DNA of 64,000 nucleotides, from contig NZ_JASJDK010000015.1 of NCBI RefSeq assembly GCF_030065675.1, positions 87,217-151,216 on the forward strand, read 5' to 3'. The translations under genes were made by a program, and so were the position numbers. Positions within the stretch are counted from its first letter, which is position 1. The number at the start of each line of letters is the position of its first letter. Origin of the DNA: Mastigocoleus sp. MO_188.B34. Its GTDB lineage: Bacteria; Cyanobacteriota; Cyanobacteriia; Cyanobacteriales; Nostocaceae. Below the pieces are notes generated by a model. It was not told the DNA's origin. It saw nothing but the letters and a program-made list of their open reading frames with translations, and searched no databases. This document shows positions 36,631 through 47,234 of this stretch, in pieces.

Positions 36631-37020
36631 TCAAATGACTGCAATACATTCGATTTCGACTAAAACATCTTTTGGTAAACGCGAAACTTCAACGCAAGCA
36701 CGAGCAGGTGCAGTTTCTTCGTCAAAATATTTCGCATAAACAGTATTTACAGCAGCAAAATCATTCATATTTGCCAAAAATACACCAGTTTTGACAACAT
36801 TATGAAAATTAGCTCCGGAAGCTTCTAAAATTGCTTTAAGATTTTCCATTACCTGCTGCGTCTGAGTTGATACATCATCCAGACCGACTATTTCTCCTGT
36901 AGCAGGATTGAGGGGGATTTGTCCAGCAACAAATAGCATTTTCCCCGCGACAGCGATCGCTTGATTATAGGGTCCAACAGGTGCTGGTGCGTTGGGCGTG
37001 CGAATAATTTCTTTATCCAT
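36631..37020 (-). CDS. RidA-family enamine/imine deaminase
   Basis: 129 residues of the RidA (YjgF/YER057c/UK114) family, which hydrolyses reactive 2-aminoacrylate-type enamines released by PLP enzymes. Conserved parts: [27 protein letters not shown] and, near the C-terminus, [24 protein letters not shown], where the Arg binds the substrate carboxylate. The protein is a cytoplasmic trimer in other organisms. Length is typical. It is a lone minus-strand gene. Confidence 0.95.
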   Translation of the reverse strand: MDKEIIRTPNAPAPVGPYNQAIAVAGKMLFVAGQIPLNPATGEIVGLDDVSTQTQQVMENLKAILEASGANFHNVVKTGVFLANMNDFAAVNTVYAKYFDEETAPARACVEVSRLPKDVLVEIECIAVI

Positions 37021-37270
37021 TTTTTTCCTTTGTATTAGTATACTTTACCTAATATTTGTTCACATTCCTACCCAATATTTATTAATATTTTTTCTTGCGA
37101 TTACCAATACTCTATATAGTTGATTGTGATGTATCCTATAGAAGTTGTAGTACTAATTTTATAGAAAGGTATCGAGTTCATATAATCGCATTCATTGAGG
37201 CAAAAAGTTAGAGAAGACCCAAAAAATCAAAATCAATCAATCAAAGAAATCAATAAAAGCAAAAAATTAA

Positions 37271-37702
37271 TTATCCTAACCTTGGTCTTATCCTATTATT
37301 TCGGTAAAGCAAATAATCATGCAAAATTCGGTCGTGATCGAAACACAAGTTTGTTGGTACTTGCCAAGGTTCAAAAATACCTAAGTTTTTTGCATCATCA
37401 CCAGCTTTTGCTTCACCTTTTGCAGTGGCGATAAAAACTATACTTATGGTATGTTTGCGACGATCGCGTTCTGGATTGGAATACACCAGAAATTGTTCGA
37501 TTAGCTCCACTTCTAGACTAGTTTCTTCTAAAGCTTCTCGACGTGCAGCGACTTCTACTTGCTCGCCATAATCTACAAAACCACCCGGTATTGCCCAACC
37601 AAATGGTGAATTTTGTCTTTCAATTAAAATTATTGGTCGATGTGGTCGATCGGTGAGTTCAATAATAATATCGACAGTGGGAATTGGGTTGCGATAATTC
37701 AT
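37271..37702 (-). CDS. Nudix hydrolase
   Basis: 143 residues with a Nudix box from about residue 40: [23 protein letters not shown], matching GX5EX7REUXEE with the final Gly replaced by Ser. The Glu residues should bind the metal for cleaving a nucleoside diphosphate linked to another group. Substrate cannot be told; ADP-ribose- or NUDT-like forms are possible. The gene is 250 bases upstream of ridA on the same strand. Confidence 0.9.
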   Translation of the reverse strand: MNYRNPIPTVDIIIELTDRPHRPIILIERQNSPFGWAIPGGFVDYGEQVEVAARREALEETSLEVELIEQFLVYSNPERDRRKHTISIVFIATAKGEAKAGDDAKNLGIFEPWQVPTNLCFDHDRILHDYLLYRNNRIRPRLG

Positions 37703-38091
37703 AACTTATGTTTTCTGTCCTATTAATCTGTATTTCACAATCTATATCTCATAAGCTATGTTGCATCAGTCATGTCCCATAATTTATCGCAGTCGCAAAA
37801 TTTTTTCTACACCCATCTCTTTTTCCTTTTGTCTTGAGACCAAAACATAATGTTCTTACTAATATGTAGTTACAATGTGTGAACTTGTAGCAAATTTTCA
37901 CCACGTGCACTAAATAGTGTAGACAATTAAAAATGTTGAATCAAAATTAATTCTTTAATTAACTGCCAAATTAACTGCTTAAAATCAACGGTTCTAAATT
38001 CGTAGTTTAAAGTAAATAAATATCTCTCTCTTATGATAAATTCGGTTGATGTGTCGTTCTTATCTAACAGTCTTATAGCTTAGATTTATTT
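37703..38091. other. Divergent intergenic region, no gene seen
   Basis: About 390 AT-rich bases between the Nudix gene and malQ. No structure seen. Confidence 0.5.
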
Positions 38092-39600
38092 ATGCCTTTT
38101 CCTAGATCTAGTGGAATTTTACTTCACCCAACCTGCTTTCCTAGTCGTTTCGGTATTGGTGACTTGGGTGCAGATGCTTATCGCTTCATTGATTTTCTAC
38201 AACAAAGTAATCAACAATACTGGCAGATTTTACCTTTAGGACCAACAGGTTATGGTAATTCGCCCTATATGTGCTATTCTGCCATCGCTGGTAACCCTTT
38301 ACTAATAAGTCCCGAAAAATTGAAAGATGAGGATTTGTTAGCAGAGGAAGATTTTGACCATTTACCAGCATTCCCTGGGGATAGAGTAGATTATCAGCTA
38401 GTTATAGATACTAAAATTCCTTTATTACAAAAAGCTTGTAATAATTTTAAACATCATGCTTCGCCAGAAAAGAATCAAGAATTTGCAGATTTTTGTAGTA
38501 ATAAGGCTTACTGGTTGGATGATTTTGCCTTATTTATGGCACTAAAGGATCGTAATGAAGACTCTAGCTGGCGTACTTGGGAAGCAGAAATTGCTCGTCA
38601 TGAGCCAGAAGCGATTCAAAAAGCCCAAGAAGAATTATCTGAAAACATCTTTTATTACAAGTTTGTTCAATATGAATTTTTCCGCCAATGGTCGGAACTC
38701 AAAACCTATGCAAATGAACGCGGTGTCAATATTATTGGTGATATTCCAATTTATGTAGCACATGATAGTGCTGATGTTTGGGCAAATCGAGAGATTTTTT
38801 GTTTGGATGAGGAAACGGGGGAAGCAGCAGAAATGGCTGGGGTTCCACCTGATTACTTCAGTGCAACTGGACAATTATGGGGTAACCCTGTTTACAATTG
38901 GGAAGCTTTGCAAGAACAGGATTTTCATTGGTGGTTAAAGCGCTTTGAGGCGATGCTCGATTATGTAGATATTATTCGCATCGACCATTTCCGAGGATTT
39001 GAAGCTTTTTGGTCTATACCCCAAGGTGAAGAGACTGCGGTTAATGGAGAATGGGTCAAAGCTCCAGGGGATGAATTATTTGAAACGATCCGGCAAAAGT
39101 TAGGTAAATTACCAGTACTTGCAGAAGATTTAGGAACAATAACGCCGGAGGTACTTGCGTTAAGGGATAAATTTGATTTTCCGGGAATGAAAGTTTTACA
39201 GTTTGCTTTTGGTTCCGATCCTGCTAATCCTTATTTACCTTTTAATGTACCCCAAAATTGTGTGATTTATACCGGAACTCATGATAATGACACAACTATT
39301 GGGTGGTACAATACGGCTTCAGATTGGGAAAAACGTAACCTATGGCTTTATTTAGGGAGTATTAGTCCTGATGGGATTAATTGGGATTTAATTCGCCTTG
39401 CTTTAAGTTCTGTTGCGAATCAAGCGATTATTCCCTTACAAGATATTTTGGGTTTATCGACCCAAGCGCGTATGAATATTCCTTCTCGAGGTGAAGGTAA
39501 TTGGGAATGGCGTTATTACGCTGAGGCTTTAAATGAGGAGTTGAGCGATCGCCTTAAAAATCTGACTATTTTATTTGGACGCGCTTCTGAGAACAGTTAA
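38092..39600 (+). CDS. malQ: 4-alpha-glucanotransferase (amylomaltase)
   Basis: 502 residues of glycoside hydrolase family 77, which transfers glucan chains between maltodextrins during glycogen turnover. Motifs: RSSGILLHPTCFPSRFGIGDLG at the start, WANREIFCLDEETG, RIDHFRGFEAFW with the nucleophile Asp, AEDLGTITPEV with the acid Glu, and GTHDNDTTIGW with the third Asp. Full length and intact. It is monocistronic on the plus strand. Confidence 0.96.
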   Translation: MPFPRSSGILLHPTCFPSRFGIGDLGADAYRFIDFLQQSNQQYWQILPLGPTGYGNSPYMCYSAIAGNPLLISPEKLKDEDLLAEEDFDHLPAFPGDRVDYQLVIDTKIPLLQKACNNFKHHASPEKNQEFADFCSNKAYWLDDFALFMALKDRNEDSSWRTWEAEIARHEPEAIQKAQEELSENIFYYKFVQYEFFRQWSELKTYANERGVNIIGDIPIYVAHDSADVWANREIFCLDEETGEAAEMAGVPPDYFSATGQLWGNPVYNWEALQEQDFHWWLKRFEAMLDYVDIIRIDHFRGFEAFWSIPQGEETAVNGEWVKAPGDELFETIRQKLGKLPVLAEDLGTITPEVLALRDKFDFPGMKVLQFAFGSDPANPYLPFNVPQNCVIYTGTHDNDTTIGWYNTASDWEKRNLWLYLGSISPDGINWDLIRLALSSVANQAIIPLQDILGLSTQARMNIPSRGEGNWEWRYYAEALNEELSDRLKNLTILFGRASENS

Positions 39601-40146
39601 CAGTTATCAATGATTAACAAAAACGTCTAATTCCCCAACCATACCGGAACGGTTAGTTGTGGGATATGAGGTGGTATAAATGTCACCACAAACAAGCAGA
39701 AGTAATATCTGATACAAGCTGGGGAACCTTCGTCAAATATCTCTCTATAAATGTGAAAAATCAGGGAAGGTCTTATTAGAAGATATGAATCGATGGTTCC
39801 CTAAAAATCAAAAGAACAGAAGAAATTGTCTACAAATAAATAAATATTAGTCGCTCCAACACTCCAAATTTTTACCTTTAAACAGCTTTGGTGAAATAAA
39901 TAAAATTAATATAATCTCAGTTGAATAGTAATTAAAATTACATACTAAGTCTAGTATAAATCACTTTATAATGGTATTAACTTTACAATTTTGATATTAC
40001 TTGGTTATTGCTAACATAGATAATAACTCCACGTGGATGAATCTTAAATTTAAAAGAAAAAGAAAAAGAAAATTCAGATTAATCACAAAAACTAACTTAA
40101 AAAAATCTTATTCGCAATTATATTTGTATTCATTATCTATATTTTG
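39601..40146. other. Intergenic region that may hold the true start of the VTT gene
   Basis: No separate gene. From 40037 there is an ATG followed by a Lys/Arg-rich frame that runs into an A7 tract (40099-40105). Beyond it a hydrophobic segment continues in the downstream frame (see the VTT gene). Confidence 0.5.
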
Positions 40147-40653
40147 ATGACCTTTGGATTAAAATTTATAGGTTTAGAAAAGGCTCAAATATGGATAGAA
40201 AATACAGGTAATTGGGCTCCAATTTTGTTTGTTGTCCTATGTATAATTAGTCTGATATTAGCTCCCTTAAGTGGTAGTTCACTGTTTATTGCTGGGGGTG
40301 CATTATTTGGTAAAGAATTTGCTTTTATACTCAGTTTTATTGCTTTAATTATTGGATGCAGTATTAACTTTTGGATCTCAAAAAAATTTGGTCGCCCGGT
40401 AGTGTGTCGTCTTTTAGGCAAAAAAAATTTAGAAGAGTTGGATAAATTTATTTCTAGACTCAAAAGTCGGCACAGTATTTTATATATAACATTTATTATG
40501 CCATTATCGCAGGATATCGTAAGTTATGCTGTTGGCTTAACTAAAATTAGGTACGCCCATTTTTTATTATCTTTAATTTTAAGTGCAACTGTGGTGGTTG
40601 CAGGCTATATTTACATTGGAAGTAGTTTATTGGAAGTTTTAATTAGCAATTAA
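40147..40653 (+). CDS. VTT/DedA-family membrane protein, probably frameshifted near its start
   Basis: 168 residues from the ATG at 40147 (a TTG one codon earlier also fits). Several spans and the VTT core are visible: GSSLFIAGGALFGKEFAFIL, INFWISKKFGRPVV, and FIMPLSQDIVSYAVGLTKI. The family probably moves lipids across membranes. The first span seems cut off. In the same frame upstream, codons 40096-40146 encode ILFAIIFVFIIYIL without a start codon. A separate frame from the ATG at 40037 gives a basic leader (MNLKFKRKRKRKFRL) and would join it if the A7 tract at 40099-40105 had one more A. So the gene is either broken, mis-sequenced by one base, or read through by slippage. Confidence 0.72.
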   Translation: MTFGLKFIGLEKAQIWIENTGNWAPILFVVLCIISLILAPLSGSSLFIAGGALFGKEFAFILSFIALIIGCSINFWISKKFGRPVVCRLLGKKNLEELDKFISRLKSRHSILYITFIMPLSQDIVSYAVGLTKIRYAHFLLSLILSATVVVAGYIYIGSSLLEVLISN

Positions 40654-40695
40654 ATGTTAAGCTCTACTATTAATTCTTATAATTAAAGATGAACT

Positions 40696-41424
40696 CTAAA
40701 CCAACAAAATAGATAGGTTTATCATTAGAAAATACATAGATATAACAACTATCGGGATCAAAATATTATCGACTTCTTTAGGACTTAAAGCTTCTGCAAG
40801 AGTTGCAACAATACTCACAATCAAAATTTGGATTATATCTAGTTGATTTGGTAAGATTAACCATACAAAAAATATGCTCGCAGCAAAAGCAAAAATCAAC
40901 ATTGATAAACTTCCTTCTAAGCTTTTATCGCTGAGAATTTTATACTTCAACCTTCCATATCTCGCTCCAATAATTGGTGCTATACCATCACCCCAACCAA
41001 GAATTGACATTGCTAGAATCCCTGGAATAGTTTTATAAAAAAAGGTCCCACAAATAGTCGCCACAATGACAAAATAAAGTGGACCTTTTAGTAATTCGCT
41101 CCGATCGCCATTACGAGTCATTGTTTTAACAGCTTCATCATCTTCATCTGCAAACAATCCCTTAAAGGTGAGTAAAAATATCCAAACAACAAAAATAGCT
41201 ACATTTAAATACTTAGACCAGTGGGAATCATCATAGAAAAACAAAAATCCAATTATCGACCCAGCACCGATATGGGTTATTTTACGACTAATATCTGTTG
41301 GTAATGCAAACCTTGTAACGCAAAAATTTAGCAGTCCGACTAAACCAAAAACATAAATAAATGTTAATACTGTTACTACTAAATTTCCTAAAAATGGATT
41401 TAAACCTAAAATACGAAACACCAT
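40696..41424 (-). CDS. Phytol/polyprenol kinase family membrane protein
   Basis: 242 residues with about seven spans. SRKITHIGAGSIIGFLFF and GWGDGIAPIIGARYGRLKY followed by KSLEGSLSMLIF match the CTP-dependent phytol, farnesol and dolichol kinase family (VTE5, Sec59). In cyanobacteria such an enzyme recycles phytol from chlorophyll into phytyl phosphate for tocopherol and chlorophyll synthesis; the substrate is inferred. It converges with the VTT gene; the two stop codons are 42 bases apart. Confidence 0.85.
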   Translation of the reverse strand: MVFRILGLNPFLGNLVVTVLTFIYVFGLVGLLNFCVTRFALPTDISRKITHIGAGSIIGFLFFYDDSHWSKYLNVAIFVVWIFLLTFKGLFADEDDEAVKTMTRNGDRSELLKGPLYFVIVATICGTFFYKTIPGILAMSILGWGDGIAPIIGARYGRLKYKILSDKSLEGSLSMLIFAFAASIFFVWLILPNQLDIIQILIVSIVATLAEALSPKEVDNILIPIVVISMYFLMINLSILLV

Positions 41425-41734
41425 CAGTAAATGAGATCTTAATGTATATTAATATTTTGAATATCACAAAATATTCAATTTTTTATTAAAAATTATGCCT
41501 TTGTAAATTGGACAAGAGTTTACAACAATATGTTACAAAACTAAATGATATAGTACTACGTAATTAGGTTAGGACATCTATGAATACTAAAACCTATGTA
41601 TAGTAAACTTTTTACTTTTTACTTGCGCGTAGCGCTATATGTAAATAGTTTTTTCCAAAAAACTTATTTTTAGAAAAACTAAATATTAATTCTTTAACTT
41701 ATATACAGCTGATATTTGCCCATGCAAGCTAACG
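41425..41734. other. Intergenic region, no gene seen
   Basis: 310 AT-rich bases upstream of the phytol-kinase-like gene. Nothing recognisable. Confidence 0.5.
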
Positions 41735-42163
41735 CTAACTATTTTTAGGTAAAAACTGTCGCAAAATCTCCTTTGGCTTACTTTCCCAAGTATCGATATG
41801 TTCAAATATCAAAGCTTCAGGAGTAAGCTTATAATTCGAGTAACCATCAAAAAGTATTTCTGCTTTCCAAGGAAATCTTAAGTTTCCACGGACCGTCCAT
41901 TTTGCGACAATCGTATCTTCAGTTGATTGATGGACATCATGCAAGTCAAAATTAATTTTTTTGAAGAATGCTTTTGCATGAAATCTGAGAGTCCAATAGA
42001 CAATTCTATATTGAAATTTGCCTGTGTATTTATTTATTGGATCTTGAAAATAAATATCTTGGGTGTAGATATCATAGGAAATATCTCGTTCAAAAAGTGT
42101 TGGTAAATCCTCTTTTAAAGTGGATATGACTTTTTGAATCTGGGATTGGTATTCAAGTTGCAT
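41735..42163 (-). CDS. DUF2358 protein
   Basis: 142 residues matching the DUF2358 pattern, a likely NTF2-like cone fold found in cyanobacteria and plastids: LKEDLPTLFERDISYDIYTQDIYFQDPINKYTGKFQYR and VAKWTVRGNLRFPWKAEI near the end. No active site is established. No signal peptide or span. It is followed by a GH10-like gene upstream on the same strand (113-base gap), which could mean a shared transcript. Confidence 0.8.
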   Translation of the reverse strand: MQLEYQSQIQKVISTLKEDLPTLFERDISYDIYTQDIYFQDPINKYTGKFQYRIVYWTLRFHAKAFFKKINFDLHDVHQSTEDTIVAKWTVRGNLRFPWKAEILFDGYSNYKLTPEALIFEHIDTWESKPKEILRQFLPKNS

Positions 42164-42275
42164 TTACTAAAAATTGTATTTACTTGTATTTATTTAAACA
42201 AAGATAGTAATTAACTACTATAATCAATAGATATATTATTTCTAATAGTTTACAACACTTTTATCTGCCGCACAT

Positions 42276-43427
42276 TTAAAAGATATTTTTCCAGAATTTA
42301 AACAATTTGATGCTTTTATTCCCTACATTATGCTTAGTTTGATTATCTCTCAGTTCATTAAGGGTTGGAAATCTAGCTGTTTTAGAGTAGCCATGGGAAT
42401 ATAATACTTGAGCTAGAGCGTTATTATTTTTTCGCAAACCTTCATAGAAAAAGAAAACTTCCCCTGAAACTCCACAAGAACGGTTATATTCAATCATTTT
42501 AATTAGATTTTCCGAACTAATTAAATAAGAACCCACTTTCATTAAAATTCCTGGGGCTAACTTTAATTTGTTTTTACCTCTAAATTGCTGAGCTAATAAT
42601 TTATCGATCGCACATTTATAAGCAATAAAATCTCTACGGTAAAGCTGTGGATGGATAATATCAACCACTTCTTTTTTTAGCCAAGTTTCAGAATCTTGTA
42701 AATATTCTTGAAATCCCCAATTATATATGCTGGGAGCCATTGAAACTAGCAAATGAGAATTTACGGATTTTATTTCTCGATATAAACGAGATAAAAACTC
42801 AGTCAGAATATCAGCTCGCCATTGTAACCATTTTTTATCTTTGGGATTGGACGGTGGATTTGTACCAAACTGTTCATGGTAAAGCTGTACTGTCATGGAA
42901 TCATAACCACCTTCACAGGGTAATGCAGGTAAGCGATCGTCTCCTTGAATACCATCAATATCGTAGTTTCTGGCAACTTCTAAAATCAAACTTAAAATAA
43001 AATCTTGTACTTCTGCATTTAAAGCATTAAGCCATTCAAAACCATTTTTTTTAAGTAGATTACCTCGACGATCGCAAGCACCCCATTGTGGTTTTTTCTG
43101 AATCAATTTACCACCATTCAAATTATAAGAACTGGCAAAACCATATTCAAACCAAGGAATAACTTTAATATTTACCTCACGAGCTGCATTAACTATTTCT
43201 GCTAAAGGGTCACGTCCCTGATATCTAGAGTCAATTTCCCAGCCAAAAGTTTGTTGCATTACTTTGGATGGATAAAGAGTAGCAGCTTTATTCCAGACCA
43301 CAGGAAAGACTACATTAAACCCCATTTTTGCCAGAAATTCTATGGCTTCAACTATATTCTCTCGAGAAAATAAAACGCTGCTATCAGTGTTAGTAAGCCA
43401 TACACCGCGAATTCCTATTTCAGTCAT
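42276..43427 (-). CDS. Family 10-like glycoside hydrolase (GHL10/DUF4015-type)
   Basis: 383 residues forming a TIM-barrel-like hydrolase: IRGVWLTNTDSSVLFSREN at the start, MGFNVVFPVVWNKAATLYPS, KVIPWFEYGFA with a Glu in the usual place, and IDGIQGDDRLPALPCEGGYD. Cyanobacterial members are often called family 10 glycosylhydrolases, but substrates are not known. There is no signal peptide, so it is probably cytoplasmic. It is divergent from the alpha/beta hydrolase gene (81-base gap). Confidence 0.83.
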   Translation of the reverse strand: MTEIGIRGVWLTNTDSSVLFSRENIVEAIEFLAKMGFNVVFPVVWNKAATLYPSKVMQQTFGWEIDSRYQGRDPLAEIVNAAREVNIKVIPWFEYGFASSYNLNGGKLIQKKPQWGACDRRGNLLKKNGFEWLNALNAEVQDFILSLILEVARNYDIDGIQGDDRLPALPCEGGYDSMTVQLYHEQFGTNPPSNPKDKKWLQWRADILTEFLSRLYREIKSVNSHLLVSMAPSIYNWGFQEYLQDSETWLKKEVVDIIHPQLYRRDFIAYKCAIDKLLAQQFRGKNKLKLAPGILMKVGSYLISSENLIKMIEYNRSCGVSGEVFFFYEGLRKNNNALAQVLYSHGYSKTARFPTLNELRDNQTKHNVGNKSIKLFKFWKNIF

Positions 43428-43508
43428 TTTTTATGTATCAAAGTATCTTTTCAATAAATACTTTAGCTATACTTTTCAAGTAATTTTATTTTTCCACATA
43501 ATATATCA

Positions 43509-44366
43509 ATGACTGAAAACTCTTGGAAGCACGAATATATCACCACTAATAACATCAAACTACATTACGTCACTCAAGGTAATGGTCCTCTAATGTTAAT
43601 GTTGCATGGATTTCCTGAGTACTGGTATTCATGGCGACATCAAATTCCAGAATTTGCTCGGGATTATCAAGTCGTAGCTATTGATTTACGGGGATACAAC
43701 GATAGTGATAAACCTAAAGAGAAGTCAGCGTATGTGATGAATGAATTTATCCAAGATGTAAAAGGAGTTATCCAAGGCTTAGGATACGAAAAATGCGTAT
43801 TAGTAGCTCATGATTGGGGTGGAATTATTGCTTGGAATTTTGTCGATATTTATCCCGAGACTGTAGAAAAATTAATTATTTTAAATTTGCCTCATCCATT
43901 AAAATTGATTCGAAGTTTTAGAACTTGGAAACAACTTCAAAAAAGCTGGTATATCTTCTTCTTTCAAATACCATTTTTACCTGAATTATTGTTGCAGTAT
44001 GCAAACTATAATTGGATCGAGCAAATGTTTGCAGGAATAGCTCTTGGTAAAAGTATTTTTACCCTAAAAGATCTCAAAGCTTATAAACAAGCAGTAGCAA
44101 AGCCAGGTGCTTTAAGAGCAATGTTGAATTATTATCGTAATTTTTTTATCCCTCAATTAATTAATAAAAATTGGGATATTGTAGCAGTACCAACACTAAT
44201 GATTTGGGGAGAAGAAGATAAATTTTTAGGTAAAGAGCTAACCTATGGTACAGAAGCTTATGTCAGAGATTTTAAAATTAAATATATTCCTAACTGCAGT
44301 CACTGGGTACAACAAGAACAACCAACATTGGTCAATCAGTACATGCGAGAGTTTTTGAGAGCTTGA
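43509..44366 (+). CDS. Alpha/beta hydrolase, epoxide hydrolase/haloalkane dehalogenase-like
   Basis: 285 residues. LMLHGFPEYWYSWRHQIPE contains the oxyanion loop HGFP, VAHDWGGIIAW the nucleophile Asp, WGEEDKFLG the acidic residue and CSHWVQQEQP the catalytic His, giving an Asp-His-Asp triad. An Asp nucleophile favours epoxide or haloalkane hydrolysis over an esterase. The true substrate is unknown. It is a lone plus-strand gene. Confidence 0.88.
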   Translation: MTENSWKHEYITTNNIKLHYVTQGNGPLMLMLHGFPEYWYSWRHQIPEFARDYQVVAIDLRGYNDSDKPKEKSAYVMNEFIQDVKGVIQGLGYEKCVLVAHDWGGIIAWNFVDIYPETVEKLIILNLPHPLKLIRSFRTWKQLQKSWYIFFFQIPFLPELLLQYANYNWIEQMFAGIALGKSIFTLKDLKAYKQAVAKPGALRAMLNYYRNFFIPQLINKNWDIVAVPTLMIWGEEDKFLGKELTYGTEAYVRDFKIKYIPNCSHWVQQEQPTLVNQYMREFLRA

Positions 44367-44551
44367 CTGGATACTGGAATCCATAAACAAAGTGAGTTAA
44401 TGGAGACTAAATTAACAGTAGATCTCTTATGACCTACTGGTTTGCATGTGAAAAGATTACGCTATGCCAAATTTAGAATCACTTTTACCTCGAAATTATG
44501 CTTAACTGAGTAATGTTTAGAGTCAGCTAAATTTAATCATCAGAAAAAATT

Positions 44552-44830
44552 ATGTCTGCTGAATTTTCTCATGAGGTCAGTTCCCGTATTTGCAAACACA
44601 TGAATGAAGACCATGCAAATGCTGTACTATTGTATGCTCAACATTTTGGTGGCGTAGCAAATGCAACAAAAGCTGAAATGTTAAAAATTGATTCTGTGGG
44701 TATGGACTTAACAGTGCAAGTTAGCGAGGAGACTTTACCCCTACGTATTGAATTTGACCATAACTTAGTTGATTCCGAAGATGCCCACCATACATTAATT
44801 GCTATGGTAAAACAAGCAAGGACAAGCTAA
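44552..44830 (+). CDS. DUF2470 protein
   Basis: 92 residues matching DUF2470, a small domain also found at the C-terminus of haem-utilising and pyridoxamine-oxidase-like proteins: ICKHMNEDHANAVLLYAQHFGG (conserved HMNxDH) and KIDSVGMDLTV. The histidines suggest haem or metal contact, but no reaction is assigned. It stands alone, 185 bases after the hydrolase gene. Confidence 0.88.
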   Translation: MSAEFSHEVSSRICKHMNEDHANAVLLYAQHFGGVANATKAEMLKIDSVGMDLTVQVSEETLPLRIEFDHNLVDSEDAHHTLIAMVKQARTS

Positions 44831-45761
44831 ACATCTGCTTAGAAAATTTGAAATTCCTATTAAAGACTCTCAGAAAATAATTGACTCGCAATCATAGCCT
44901 ATTATTTACAGATATGTAGAAACACTTACCCTAAATAGTTAAATGCTTTTTATTAGTAGAATCCTTCTATTTAGAGTTCACAATTAACAATCATAATTGT
45001 AATTAGTTCATATTAACTAGCATATCTCATCATCTTGTTAATAAAAAACTAAACATCTATATACTCACAATAAGCTATATTTGAGTTCCTAACTCTATTT
45101 TTGCTTGACCTAATATATAATTCACAATAAATATATTCACAATAAATATTTTTAGTTTATTTAAAACATCCAAATTAAGGATAGGATAAATGTAAATCTT
45201 CTATATTCATATTTATGCAAATAATCAAGACAATATCAGGTTTTTAAATATTTTTACTGTTTATAAGTTGATTATTCTACCTGATATTTTTCATGATTTG
45301 TATGTATCATTATTGTTCACTATCAACAGATAATTACTATTTCCACGAAGAAATAATTGGGAGCATCGACAACTTGGATAAATTCTACAACATATATAAA
45401 TAGAATAACCTGAATCGTTGGTGGTTAACTTTATTTTTAAAGATTGCAAAATAATTACTTGACAATTTTAAACGATTTATTATTTATTAATTATAATTCT
45501 TCATTATCTTCCCATAACTTAATCTATTTCTTATTGCTTATAAATGTAAATTCTGCCACCATAAAATATAATTTGATATGTTTAAAGCTTATGTAGTCTT
45601 CAAGATAAATTTAATAAAATTTCAAGTTTAATAAACGCACTACTTCCTGAGAAATACTATCTTCTTAAGAAGATAAGAATGGCGAGGAACTTGATATACG
45701 TAAGTATAGTCCACACTAGAATGTTCAAATAGTACATCATACAGCTCGGTAACAGGTAAAA
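44831..45761. other. Long AT-rich intergenic region
   Basis: About 930 bases before the polysaccharide-export gene. A 15-base unit ATTCACAATAAATAT is repeated perfectly in tandem at 45120-45149. No gene or RNA structure recognised. Confidence 0.55.
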
Positions 45762-47213
45762 ATGTATAATACAAAATTGTTAAAAAGAATCTCTCAACCA
45801 GTTGCAGGTTTTGCTTTTCTTATTTCTGTAGGAACTGCTTTACCATCTGTAAGTCTCGCCCAGGAACCAACTAATCCCACCCCTACAGCTGCACAACTAG
45901 ATAACACTTATACTTTGGGAGGCGGCGATCGCATAGCTGTAAATGTACTAGAAGTTCAAGAATATAGTGGTCAATATCAAATCCCTCCTGGTGGAGCCAT
46001 AAACTTACCTTTAATTGGTAGCGTACCAATCCAAGGTTTAACTACAGAACAAGCAGCAGATTTAATTGCGGAAAGATATAGGGTTTTTCTCAAGCGCCCA
46101 ATAATATCAGTTAATCTTTTATCTCCTCGTCCCATCAATGTTTTAGTTTCCGGTGAGGTAACTAGCCCCGGAGCTTACACCTTAAGTTTGCAAGGTGGAG
46201 CTGGTGACAACCCTGGCGTACAATATCCAACAGTACTAGCAGCACTGCAAACAGCGCAAGGCGTAACTGCAAGTGGTGATATGGCTAAAGTGCGGGTAAC
46301 TCGTCGTCTCGGAAATAACAGAACGCAGACTGTTAACCTTAACTTGAAAGACTTGATCCAAAAAGGTTTAGCACCATCTGATATTACCTTACGCGATGGG
46401 GATAGAATTCATGTTCCCACAGCCACTAGCATAGATCTTGCAGAAGCACGTAATCTGGCAGCTGCTAACTTTGCAGCAGATCCTAGCAGACCTCGTAACG
46501 TAGCCGTAATCGGTGAGGTAGTTCGTCCTGGTTCATATTTGGTAACTTCCGGTGCAACACAAGGAGGACAAAACAATCCCACCGGTGCACCTGGGGTTAC
46601 AGGACAACCAACAATTATGCGCGCACTTCAACTTGCAGGTGGAGTTACCCCACAAGCAAACATTCGGGATGTCAAAATCCGAAGATTAACAAGAACTGGT
46701 AAAGAGCAAGTTATAAATCTTAATCTTTGGCAGCTACTAGCTAGCGGAGATATTAGTCAGGATCTTCTTCTTCAAGATGGTGATACCATTGTTTTTCCCA
46801 CAGCAACTGAAATTAACCCTGCGGAAGCAACTCAGTTAGCAACTAGTACTTTAGCTGCATCACAAATTCAAGTTAGTGTTGTTGGTGAGGTTAAAAGTCC
46901 GGGAGCAACAAACCTTCGACCTAACACTCCATTAAATCAAGCGATTTTGGCTGCAGGTGGATTTAATGACGCTAGAGCTAAAAGGGGTAGGGTTGAACTA
47001 GTTCGTCTCAACCCCAACGGTAGTGTCACCAAGCGGAAAATTAAAATTGATTTATCTGCTGGAATTAATGAGAAGACTAATCCCATTCTCCGTAACAATG
47101 ATGTTGTTTTAGTGCGACGCTCCGGATTAGCCAAAGTTACTGACCCATTCCGTCTGGTTGCTGGTCCATTGGGTACTATCGTGAATCTAGTTCGCTTCAT
47201 TACCAACCCTTAA
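45762..47213 (+). CDS. Polysaccharide export protein with SLBB domains (Wza-like)
   Basis: 483 residues. A signal peptide (residues 1-34, hydrophobic core VAGFAFLISVGTALPSV and an Ala-Gln cleavage region) directs it to the outer membrane side. After a poly-export domain (YTLGGGDRIAVNVLEVQEYSG, INLPLIGSVPIQGLT) come three SLBB-type segments: INVLVSGEVTSPGAYTL, VAVIGEVVRPGSYLV and VSVVGEVKSPGATNL. It should form the export channel for exopolysaccharide or capsule. No lipobox Cys is seen, unlike Wza. The three glycosyltransferases farther on suggest a dispersed polysaccharide locus. A hairpin terminator follows. Confidence 0.9.
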   Translation: MYNTKLLKRISQPVAGFAFLISVGTALPSVSLAQEPTNPTPTAAQLDNTYTLGGGDRIAVNVLEVQEYSGQYQIPPGGAINLPLIGSVPIQGLTTEQAADLIAERYRVFLKRPIISVNLLSPRPINVLVSGEVTSPGAYTLSLQGGAGDNPGVQYPTVLAALQTAQGVTASGDMAKVRVTRRLGNNRTQTVNLNLKDLIQKGLAPSDITLRDGDRIHVPTATSIDLAEARNLAAANFAADPSRPRNVAVIGEVVRPGSYLVTSGATQGGQNNPTGAPGVTGQPTIMRALQLAGGVTPQANIRDVKIRRLTRTGKEQVINLNLWQLLASGDISQDLLLQDGDTIVFPTATEINPAEATQLATSTLAASQIQVSVVGEVKSPGATNLRPNTPLNQAILAAGGFNDARAKRGRVELVRLNPNGSVTKRKIKIDLSAGINEKTNPILRNNDVVLVRRSGLAKVTDPFRLVAGPLGTIVNLVRFITNP

Positions 47214-47234
47214 ATTTTATTCACGTCACTAATA

